Of a stretch of 64,000 nucleotides of DNA, positions 1 to 11,700 are shown one piece after another (position 1 is the stretch's first letter; every line of letters starts with the position of its first letter). Below the pieces are notes generated by a model. It was given only the letters and a program-made list of their open reading frames with translations. It did not search any database and was not told the DNA's origin. The position numbers and the translations under genes were made by a program. Source of the DNA: Paraescarpia echinospica (taxonomy: Eukaryota > Annelida > Polychaeta > Sabellida > Siboglinidae); assembly GCA_020002185.1 (NCBI GenBank), contig CM034533.1, positions 37,423,219 to 37,487,218 on the forward strand, given 5' to 3'.

Positions 1-156
1 CTGCACATAGCTGCTGGCGGAAATGCTGAGTTTCTGTTTAGTTTGTAAATGTTGATCTTTACAGGAACGTAAGTGTAATTTCTTGATAACGTAGTGTGTG
101 TATCAGTGTATATGTCAGGATCAGATATCTGAGGAGACGTTTGTTTAGGGGTTTGA

Positions 157-558
157 CTAAAAGGCGCACGACCACGCAGTTAACGAACGACCAATATTAT
201 AATAATAATGTAATATAATATGTTGGTAGATAATTTGGCCGTTGATGGGATATATATGGTTTGTGTGTGCATTATTCAACATTTTGAATCTGTATTTCAC
301 CCAGAAGTTACATAATTTAGACATTTTATTCGATCTTCCGGACAAGTATTTAGTCTTTGCACAGTAGCGCCACCTGGCGAATGGAACCGTAAAGTTACCA
401 CAAGCGATGATTAAAGTTTCGAATTTTGTTACTCCAATGACGTGAAGAACATATCTGAAATTTGGCGAGCTGCACACACATACCTCCTACATAGTACATG
501 CCACCAACAGCCCGATTGATTACCAACACTACATACATTTTGGTCGTGCGCCTTTTAG
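157..558. mobile_element. MITE copy A (18-bp perfect TIRs)
   Basis: The ends are CTAAAAGGCGCACGACCA at 157-174 and its exact complement at 541-558. The 400-bp interior matches copy B at 2885-3271 in the opposite orientation. No coding capacity. Superfamily not determined; no clear target duplication. Confidence 0.85.
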
Positions 559-566
559 ACTAGTCA

Positions 567-1620
567 TACCGTTTGCCACGTTTGGTAGCTCTAACTTGTG
601 GTTGTTTTCATGTTTAGGTCAGAAAGTAAAATATCGCCACTCTTCTTCGTCACAGTGGGAAGTGCAAGTGTTTCCAGACTCTTGAAGTATGACTGACAAT
701 ATAGTAGCGTCACATTGCAAAGTCTGAATAATCGAGGCTTACCCAGTCCCAGACCCAGGTGTGTAAAATTTGTGAATCGCGTTCCAACCATTAATAATTC
801 ACCAATTACCGCCAACGTTTTTCTGCAATATTTGGCGCAAAATGTCTCACTGTTAGGTATAGAAAAGTTAAATCCATCATCTAGAACTTACATTCTGTTT
901 TCTTCCCATAGCCATAGCCATATTGTTTAGCTAATGTGTTGTAAATGTACCAAAAAGTAAAAGCGCACACAACGATGCCGGATAATACCGATAACGTGAG
1001 CTTGTTCAAATGCATCAAGCCTCCGCGGCACACATCTTGGTGCGAACGTTTTATTGCCAACATATTGTCTAACTAAAAGGCTATATATTAATTATTTAAT
1101 ATGTAATGACACGGTGGGCGTGTTAGTTTTAAAATATGGGTAGCAACCACCGAGGCCCGCGGGCCACAGGTTGCCAACCAACTAAACTGTACGAATTATT
1201 AATTGCACTATATATATAATGATTTATATAATAATTAGTTATTTTTAAATTCATTTTCACGCATCATTCGCAATGCAATGCGTACTGTTCAAATACTCCT
1301 AGAGTATCCCCAGAAGGGGCTGTTTTGAGAAACTCTACTCAAAACTAAAGACTACAATAATAAATTATACATACACGAGCCCACACATACGATTTGTGGT
1401 AGGTGCAACGTGCATATCATTTGCAGTTTTCTGGTTTATAATTGTCGCTCAAAAGGAGCAAAGTGAACCTTTATATGTTTGTATACGTTGTTTGCATGTG
1501 TGCACGTGAGCATGAAAATTGAAACAAAACTGTTCTCTTCTTATAAAAAACATGTTAGCTTTTTAATTGCACGTCAACATAATTAATTGTTATCGATAAT
1601 ACACGTCATGTTGTACCAAA
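567..1620. other. Unassigned AT-rich stretch
   Basis: No gene is recognised. A 60-codon minus-strand frame at 881-1063 encodes one hydrophobic helix (KLTLSVLSGIVVCAFTFWYI) and could be a signal-anchor exon, but nothing else supports it. Confidence 0.4.
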
Positions 1621-1624
1621 CACT

Positions 1625-1735
1625 GCTGCAATTCTCTGGAACATGTATTGTGCCTGATTACATAAAATCTTCGGACACTCTTGGCAGTTTTAAATGTCGA
1701 CTAAAACACATTTATTTAGAATATAATTTTAGATA
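1625..1735 (+). mobile_element. LINE ORF2 C-terminal relic
   Basis: With one frameshift it reads LWN ... VPDYIKSSDTLGSFKCRLK before a stop. This is the W-N-LP / SF-LK pattern ending many CR1/L2/RTE-type reverse transcriptase proteins. A 13-bp tandem array follows 53 bases later, as a LINE 3' tail would. Confidence 0.7.
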
Positions 1736-1787
1736 AACGCTATACATAATAGCTTGTCTGTGACTTTTTCAGTAATCCATTTGTCCT

Positions 1788-1954
1788 ATTTACATTAGTC
1801 ATTTACATTAGTCATTTACATTAGTCATTTACATTAGTCATTTACATTAGTCATTTACATTAGTCATTTACATTAGTCATTTACATTAGTCATTTACATT
1901 AGTCATTTACATTAGTCATTTACATTAGTCATTTACATTAGTCATTTACATTAG
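1788..1954 (+). repeat. 13-bp tandem array, unit ATTTACATTAGTC, about 13 copies
   Basis: Nearly perfect copies in a row directly downstream of the LINE relic. Probably the tandem 3' tail of that element, possibly expanded after insertion. Confidence 0.95.
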
Positions 1955-2418
1955 TAATGGCGGGATACATGTATATAAAAAGGGTTGGACTCTCGATAGG
2001 CCAAAAGGCTTCTTTGTCCGCCGGCTATCTACAGTTAATTAATTTTCTGGGTGGCCATCTTAATTGTTCAATCTTGTTAAATTTTGTAATAATTTATAAC
2101 TATTTACTTATTTATTTTAATTGATTGATATTGCTAATTTATATTCGTTAATTTATATATTGTAATTTATTAGTAGTTTAAAAGTATTATATACTGTACT
2201 GTATTTATATTAAATTACTGTCTTAAATTATTATAATTATTTATATTATAAATCATTATAATTATTTGTTGCCTTCTAACTAAATTATTTATTCATATTT
2301 TTATTATTGTATTGGACAATATTATAATGTATATACAGTGTACAATGTCTTTGGTTACACTAAGTCTTGTAGATTGATGTAAAATGGTTTGATGTAAATT
2401 CTAAAATCGTCCTCCCGG

Positions 2419-2703
2419 TATAAATGCGACGACATATTTTAAGTAGTGAAATAAATACTCTCGAGTATACATAGTTATTTTTGTCTTAAGATTATAATTT
2501 ATATTTTGGAGACATTGTTCTTGACATCTTCACGCATTAAGTATTTTAGCAGAAATAAGTTTAGTTCTGATTGTCATTTAATCTGCTTGACTTTGGTTCG
2601 AGGTTATAAAATTGATGACATCGCCTCTCTCCATCTTGCGTTGAAAGGGTCTAGTGAAACGTTGATCGTATATTTTCACAAATAAAGTGCTTCACGCATC
2701 ATT
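2419..2703 (+). promoter_or_regulatory. Possible TPD52 promoter and 5' UTR
   Basis: A TATAAAT box lies at 2419-2425, about 285 bases before the chosen ATG, and the context around the ATG (CATTATGG) is acceptable. No transcript evidence is available, so the transcription start is a guess. The stretch is otherwise AT-rich with no open frame of note. Confidence 0.2.
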
Positions 2704-2761
2704 ATGGATTCAAAGGCAACTGGAGATGCACTTTATAAGCAGCCTGAGCGACAGAATCAAG
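2704..2761 (+). CDS. TPD52: TPD52 exon 1 (start exon)
   Basis: ATG followed by 18 codons and one base; donor AAG|GTAGAC at 2762. It ends in phase 1, as exon 2 requires. The split codon makes glycine, giving QNQ-G-GEDSFYD. The alternative start, ATG at 4922 in the same frame, would give a protein lacking this exon. Confidence 0.6.
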
Positions 2762-5700
2762 GTAGACATTGTTTATATTAATAAACGTGTAACTGTAAAC
2801 GTCTCATAAAAGTAAACATCTGCGGTTTGAGTCTGACGTCTCGACTCTAGTCTAGGCCTAGCCTAGCCCTGCCCCTCGGTATGACTAAAAGGCGCATGAC
2901 CACGAACGACCACGCACGTATGTAGTGTTAGTAACCAAGCGGGCTGTTGTTGGCACGTAAGAGATATGTGTTTTCAGCTCGCCAATTTTCAGATATGTTC
3001 TTCACATTAGAGTAACAAAATTCGCAACCTTTATCATCGCTTGTGGTAACTCGCCGGTTCCATTCGCCAGGTGGCGGTACTGGACCAAGACTAAAAAACT
3101 CGTCCGGAAGATTGGATAAAATGCCTAAATTGTGTAACTCCTGGGCGAAATACAGACTCAGAATTTTAAATAGTGCACACAAACCATATATATACCATCA
3201 ACGGCCAAACTATCCACCAACATATTATGTTACATGGTCGTTCATCAATTTCGTGGTTGTGCACCTTTTAGTCAAGCCCTTACTGCCCTAGCCTAGGCCT
3301 AGCTTAGACAAGCCCAAATCCTACATCACATTATATTACGATATTCCATCACATTTGACAGTTACGTATCGTAATTGGAAGATAAGATAGCAAGATATAT
3401 ACTGCTAATAAAATATTAAACTCTAAAATAAGTAATAACCTGCATCAGTGGCACTGGAAGGAAGAAGAAGAAAGCAGGGCAAGTTTTGTAGAATCCGGAG
3501 ACCGGACCCACCTCGATTTTGCGTATTTGTGATACCTCACTAGTGCGTTAATTCCATCATTCCACATCATCCCAGGCATGTTTATGAACAATATAAAATT
3601 AAAAACATTTTGTTTTAATGCACTTTTAGGCTTAGAAGACGGTCTGGTTTGCATCAACCAGCGCTGTTTACCACTCATTCACTCGCAATAATGCACGGCT
3701 GCAGCAGAGCAGACTGACATAGATCTGAGCACTATTTAGCCATACAAAATACACTAAGACACAATATTTTTATAAGATGAATATAATATTGGGGCCTATA
3801 TGCTTGGGAAGACATGGAATGATTGAGATAACCCACCCAGTGAGGTATAACATTTAGGCAAAAAATAATTATAACAACAAAATTGAGGTGGGTACAGATT
3901 CTAAACAAGTGCCAAAAGAAGAAGAAAAAGAAAGATTTCCATTGCAGCAATTGCCTTTTCTTCATTTGGATAATAGTTGGGCTACAAACTATTTCACAAA
4001 TTAAATTTAGAAAAAATTTAGAAAGCTCTCGACAGCTTGAAACATGTCAAGTTAGGAGGCTTAGCAACAAATGCTGCAAGAATCTTCGAAAGTGATATAG
4101 TTTATTATTATATGAGATTTGTCAACATTTTATGGTATTCTCATGACTGGAAATTTCTAAAATTGTGTTACTGAAATCTTGTGTTCGAACGCTCTTCCAA
4201 GGCATCTTTTAATACACTGTCTGATCTCGTACTGACCAACGTGGCACATTCTGCCCATAGAACGATTTATAATATAGTGCAGATAAGATTCATGGTTTTT
4301 GAAAGAAGCATTTTTTTTAAATTTGGAATTCATCAGTCTGTTTTTACATGTATTTATAGTTATTCACGACAAACCATGATGCTCTAGATTCTCTCTCAGT
4401 CACATGCAATATATAAATCATTACGCACACTATACCTATAAAAAAGCTTGGCATCTGGCCACCACTTTTGTAAATTTGGAACCACCCAGATTTCACCATA
4501 AGAACTACATCCAGTTTTGCCTAAATATAATGTGCCGAAATGCAAATCCATTCCATCATTCCACATTTTTTCAAGCTTATTAATTATCATTTTGAAAGTG
4601 GAGTCAGCAGACATCCTTTTTTATTTCTGCCTTTACCTTTAAAAGTTACTGATAACTCTGTCCACTTTAAACAGAAATATATACAGTTTTGGATGTTGCT
4701 ATCACTGTCACTATCACTGACTCTCACTGACACTGTCAATGACACTGGCATTGTCACTGACACTGACAATCTCGGCGACCCTGTCAGTGTCACTCTCACT
4801 GACACAACCTCTTTGATAGTGTCACTGATGCTCACTGACACTAACACTCACTGTCACCTTAACTGATATATTGTCAGTGTTGTCACTCTCATTGATAACA
4901 CTGACACTGACACTGACACTGATGCCAGGAGGCGAGGACAGTTTCTATGACACCATCACAACTCCGGAGTATGACAACGCTGTCAACCATGATGCTACAG
5001 TAATACAAAACCCGGCAGAGAAGGCGAGACAGGAGGAAGAGTGGAGGAGTGAGCTGGATAAGGCAAGTGTTGTGTTTTCTATACTTACATCATGTAATCA
5101 CGCATGATGGTGACATGCATTACCAATTAGTTACAACCTCTTGTGTGCTTTCTTATTCGCAGCGCAGCACAACTTGAGCAGGGACTTAGCCAGAGAGACC
5201 TGTATGCATGTCTATTAGACTGCAAGGAAGTTTGGACTTGATTTTAGTCCTCATAGTGAGTGGATAGATTCATGGTTCATCTTGCGAAAGTCTCCTTTTT
5301 ATTGTTTTTCTTCAACTCTCAATTAAACAGCTCAAGCCTAACATGACTGATGTATGACACATAAAACAGCTGATGTAGAACAACTCATGTGTGACCCTGG
5401 TTCACGCTGTCTCCGTATAAATGAGTGCCGCAATTTTGTTGTGTGGGATATTAATTTTTGATGCTTTGGCACTGTGCCAGAGAAATATAAATCTGTGTAT
5501 ATGACTTCAGTCAGGAAATCTTGGTTTAAGTACTCATTGGTTGATTGATGCACCGATCCTATTTACTAACATAATTCAGGGATATAAAACCAATGTAGGA
5601 AGAAAACATAAAATAAAAATATGTTTTAACTGTTTTTAAAAATAAAGTTAGCCAAATATTCTGATTTCATTTAACTAATAGACCTTTTGGTCATAAAATA

Positions 5701-8700
5701 GATCATCACCTTAGCAGTGCCTGACGTTGTACGGCCTCCATGGGTGGCTATGTCAAATACTACATCTCACCTCTTTGTCATTAACTACTGATCTGTGTGG
5801 TTGCAGTTGTTACGTGTGTGCTTTCAACTATCACATGTCTACTTCCAGTCATTATTCATGTATACTCTCAGTCATTTAATTGTAACTAACATTCGCGACA
5901 CATGTAAACTTTCAGTCATGTATGTATATATATTTAGGTTGAGCAGGAGATTGCAACACTGCGTTCCGTGCTTGCGGCCAAGGTTCATCGTGCGGGAGAG
6001 TTAAAACAACAACTCGGCATCGGGGTTATTGTCGAACTGAAAGAGGATGTCAAACACAGCCTACAGAACATCAAGGAGTCGGATGCGTAAGTGTGTGAGG
6101 GTGGGCAGGCGTGGACACAATGGGGGTTATGGAGTGACGATCGAGGAATTAGGAAGAACATGACAACAGGGGACTGTTTCACTAACATCCTCATGAGCCC
6201 AGTTTTGCTCTTTAAAATAGATTTTGCTCCTTAACCATTTCAGTACGACAGGTCGATTTTCTGGCCGCACTGTCTGTGACGCTTCAGTACGACAGGCCAG
6301 TTTTCCGGCTTTGACGATGTCTGCTATTCAAATCGTTTTTATTTATAATAATCCATTACGTGGAGCCACTTGTTGTGTACGGTTGTCAAGGCGAATAAAT
6401 TAGCTATTCAGCAGTGGTCATTGTTTATTATCGCTCAATAATAGTTTACGGTGATTTTCACGGTTTTTAATGATGGATTATCAAAATCTGCGGCGGCCAC
6501 AATGGCAGACCGCATTACGTCAACTAGCAATTTAAAACCATATGTTTTGGACCGATTATTTGATAGTTTTATCGAAGAATCTTTTTCGGATGTTGACGAT
6601 CGACGTAATAACGATGTCGGCGAACTTAGTATACAACCGAGTTCAGCAACTGCAAAAAACTTTGAAATCTTGGCGACCATCTTGGATTGTTGGCTACCAT
6701 GATGACGGAATGTAAAATGATATGGCTCATTTTATTCGCTGATTATCATACTTTCAAAAAATATAGAACATTCCTATTCATAAAACGCATTTTTGTTGCT
6801 CAAATCTTGACTTGAAGTGAACATTATGTTGCATATTCACTGGGAATGCAGTATTCAGTGGTCACAGCTGATCAGGGCTATAGTACTGAAATGGTTAATA
6901 TTGATCTTGTAAAACAAAGCTTTCAACACCATGAAGCACCATCAGGACACTTTCACTTGTGTGTTACTGAAATAGTGTCCTCGGTGCTAGGACAATGGTT
7001 TTTATATTTTGAAAAAAAATCCTTAAATTTAGCAAAGGATTCTGTTTTTAATGATGATTTTCTTTAAGAGCTCATTATTTTAGTGAAACAGTCCCCAGGT
7101 GATGTATTGTGACATCATCATGAGCTGCAATTTTTAAATGACTAATAGATTCTTGACAGTAAGAACATTGCATACACAGTATTTTACTGACTGCGTGAGT
7201 GTTTTTGACAGCGTCACTGACACTGACATATCAGCGACTGTGACATGTTGTGACAGTTAGTGTGTTTGTGACAAAGACCTGTTACTTTTCACGGCTGTCA
7301 GTTAGTATTGCCTCTCTTGTCTACCTGATAATATATTAGAGGGACTTATTCTCAGGTGTTGATCAGAACACCTGTGCTCATAAATAAATCGGGATGCAGA
7401 CTATTACTGGAACACTGAACGTAGGTTCTAGTTAGCCATTGATTATGATGATTATGATCTTGTTCACAAAAGGCTACCTTGTGAGGTGTAACACGGTGAA
7501 TCGTATATATCAGCAGAGTCCAGAGCTTAGTGCCTTGGTTTTTTGTGAAAAATACTACCTTATTTAGTGTTCAATCTGTTTTTCTAATTTTCTCATTGTT
7601 ATTGCTTTCTTTCATGTAATTTCTAGAATTGCAACAATGATGATTTATTACAATATTTCTTTTTATCATAGACTACTTAAACAGTCTCTCTACACAAGAA
7701 AATCAATGCCTATTACAGATTACGCTGTTTCTGTTTTCTTTGTACCTGCTTTTGCTTGTATTTTTCTTGGTGTTGCACTGTTCGTGTTGTACATATTTCA
7801 CGTGTTGTGTCTTACGTTGGTGTATGCCGGGGGTAGGGGGTGCTTTCATTGGTCAAAGCAGCAGACCTAAATCTTTCAATCTCAAATTGAACTATGTACA
7901 ATATATATAAGTAAGACAGATTTGAGTAGTTCTCAGCTATAAATATACCTGTTTTGTTTGTGTATGATTTTTCAAGTGACAGCATTATAGTGGAAACAAA
8001 AAACAGATTTGTTCTAGCAAAAAACAAAGACTACATATTATTGAATACATATTAAAATTTGGTTCTTTTACCTGGAAAGAACAAATACATGATCAAATCA
8101 AGTTATTAAAACCACACTTCATTGGTTATTATATCAGTTATCACATTGTACAGATTTCCTGGTTCTTACAAATCGAAAGATGATAAAGCACATATTTTTG
8201 AGTCATTATACAAGTATAAAATTGAATGGTAAACTTAGTCATTGAAGAACTATATTTACTAACTAGTCAGATTTTGAGCAAACTAAACGGATGTCATTTG
8301 ATGTAGGATTATTTTGTAGCTTGATTGATAACAACACTCAATTGGAATAGGAAGGTTGATATTAAAACCAACGAAACATGTTATACAGCTTTACACAGAA
8401 TTTCAGGTCAAAGATACAGATTTCAAACCAATGTGGCATATCTGACATATCCATTTATTTTTCCATATATATATATATGATATATATAAATACATATATA
8501 TATATTTATATATATGGTCGAGCCTCGGGCCCTTGGCCAGAAATATTTTTTTTGCAATTCTTAAATTAATCAAAAGTGCCGTTTAGCACGCAAACAGGTT
8601 GCTTGAGGAAGCCGTTCACGTCAGATTTGTTTCACTACCAGCTGTGCCAATGATAGTCATTAATGTAGGCCCCTAGATTGAACTATTAGTTAATCTAGTG

Positions 8701-11700
8701 GTCACCTGGCCCCCTCTAAATTCCACCGTCTTAACAGTTGCTATTACCCGTCTTAACAGTCATCTGCCAGTCTTGAAGAAGGGTAGAAAGGTCTCTGGGT
8801 AAGCCCTTGCTCACCCCGGTCTATGCCCCTGACACTGTAGGTACGTTGCACACATTACGTCTTGTTTCTGTTGCACTGCTCACTCCAGGTATCAGAGGAC
8901 GAACGAAAAGTTGGTGCAGCTCTCTGACAACATCACAGGGTCCGAGGCGTGAGTGTCGCTTCTTGATTTTGTTACCAGGTGGCGCCGCACGTGTCGTCCG
9001 TTTGCAGCTCCCACAGTTAACTTTATTGTGTCGCCTCAGGTGAATCGCTGATGGTATAATGACCAGTTCGGAAAATGTCTCGTAGTAATCGTTGGTGACC
9101 AACTTCCTGGCACCAATGGTTAAGATAATTATTGGCTGGTGTCTGTGTCCCTATTTCGTAATAATTCTATGGAGATGTTCGTCGATCATCGAAGAAATGT
9201 CACAAAATACAATTCAGTCATGTATGGATAAATTATAATCCCGATCCTAGTCACAGGACTTGCAAACCTTGAACGATAGCATTTATTTGTAGTATTTTGT
9301 AATAGTCCAGGAACATCTTCATTCATGCAATGTAAAATAATATTACCTTTGCTTGCAGCAAAATGTATTTATATTTGCTTGCAGTTTACCAATCTGATTA
9401 TTACATTTACAAAAAACTTATAATTTCTGTGATTTTATATTACTGCATCTATTTGTTTTATTTGCCGTTGTTAAAATTTATGTTTTGTCAATTTACGTAT
9501 GTTGTTTTTTGTGTATGTTTTTGTTCTATATTCAATGTTATTTATTGGTGGCACATAATCATGGATTTTAGATATCTAGAAACCACATTTTCTTTTTCAC
9601 AGCGTAATACTATTTATAGCCATCTTCTAATGACAACACATACTTTCAATGCCATGTGTTTTCTTTTTTAACAAATATTTACTTTATGGTGATTTCACAC
9701 AAAAAGGTCACCCTTGATGACTGATTGTTGAAGCATTTGTTATGGTTTCTCTTGCAGCTATCAAAAGACGAATGCTGCATTTAAGTCATTTGGTTTGTTT
9801 GCATCAAAGAAACTTGGTGAAGTCAGGTAAGTGTTCGTACATAAACACTGTCAGACAATGAACAGGTGTTTACATAATTGTTTTCCTCCTCAATGGTTTG
9901 TGTCTTTGGCGCCAAACTTTCACGGATTCATATACGAGAAGAAAAGTATCGCTTCTATTTATTAAGCTTAAGGATTTTAGGGTTCTTACAGAATGTTAGA
10001 TGGACATTAATCGTGTGTATGCAATGTTGCGCGTGTTTTCTGCATTTGTTCCGAGCTACATAAACTGTCCGTTCACCAGCAGTTGGGAGTATTTTACATA
10101 ACTTGCAACAATCGTAGAAAACACACGAAGCATTGAGAACAGCTGATCAAATTCACGCCATAGCAAACGTCAGTCATACCTTCGTAAACAATCTTCTGTG
10201 TCTGCTTGTATTTTTGCTAGTAATAATAATAGAACTAGAGCAACGAATGTAATGTGATTTATGTAGCACCAGTTAGTAGGGCATGTTTGTATGTGCTAAG
10301 TGTGAGGGTTTAACCATGGTTTGGTTGCAGTTATTTAACTTAGTTTTCCTATACAGATGCTACATGTAAACATTGCATTACAAAATTACACCTATTGTTG
10401 TCAGGAACACAACAGCATTCAAATCATTTGAAGAGAAAGTTGGCGATGCGTACACAACTGTGAAGGTAATACACTAAGGTTTCTACCTCTGCTGCCTCTT
10501 AAAACATTTTCAGTTTGATTCTACAGGTTTAGACTGTGTAGATAAAAGGAGTGATAGGCAGGGAACAAACTCTCACAGGAGAGGGGGGTTTGTTAGTTGA
10601 TAATCCTTTCTGAGGAGCTGTTGAAATGGCATAAATTAGTGTGTTTTGTTGGGCTTACCATTTCAAAATGCCCTAATTTCAAACATCAGTTTATGTCACT
10701 CTGTAGTGTTGCCGTGGCTGGAACTAGCCTGGTCTTGATAGCAGTGTTACTGTGGTTGTGAATTTTCTGGTCATATCACTGTTTGCAGTGTTATTGTAGC
10801 TTGACTGGTCATGACTCTGTAGTGTTACTATAATTGTGACTTGTCTGGTCATGACATTGTTTGCAATGCTTCTGTGGCTGTAGCATGACTGGTCATGATT
10901 TTGTAGTGTAACTGTGGTTGTGACTTGTCTGGTCATGACTCTGTTTGCAGCGTTACTGTATTTGTGACTTGTCTGGTCATGACTCTGTTTGCAGCGTTAC
11001 TGTATTTGTGACTTGTCTGCTCAAGTTACTGTGGGTGTAACGTATCTGGTTTGCAAGTCCTTAGTCACGTGATAAGATTCACAAACGTAATGAGTTCATA
11101 TGTTGATGACCACATCAGTAATGCCAAGATTTATATTTTACTGTTTTAAAGTGTATTTTACGTGTGAAAATTAGTACCAAGAAGTCAAATAAATTTATTG
11201 AAAAAGTCCTCGTAATTTGTGAGTGTATTCAGTCAAATAAGTTTCAGAGCCCATCATTATTTTGTCCACAAAACTTTATTATCAATTATGGAAATTTGAC
11301 GAGCTCACAGGATTAAGGTTGAATGAGGCCCAATGTTTCATGTCTCAAGAAAATTATCTATTGCCCCCAAATGACTAACATGTTTTATAAACTGTGTGGC
11401 CAACTTGTGCGAGAGTCTGTGACATTGCTGACAGTGACGGTGCAAAACGACATGGTGACAATGTGGTGTTGTGTCATTTTGTCACTTGTTGTCATCCCTG
11501 CCATAATTTCTCATTACCAAATGTTGTTTTCAGACTAACAACCTTGTCTGTCTGTCTGCAGCTTGCTATGGCGTTACATAGAAGTGAACATCAACAAGAC
11601 AGTTTTAAAGTATAATTGACGTTAAGCACCGTTTTTAATATACTTCATAATTGGAGAACGCCAACAAAATTTGCCAGCAAACTAATATACTTACCAGCAA

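Noticed and set aside
881..1063. 60-codon minus-strand frame with one hydrophobic helix
   Set aside because: Could be a small membrane protein, but no homologue was recognised and the tail is low-complexity GYGYGKK; not called as a gene.
11562..11612. Alternative last exon of TPD52 after TGTCTGTCTGCAG
   Set aside because: It is open in phase 0 for 17 codons to a stop, but has no poly(A) signal nearby and no family similarity.
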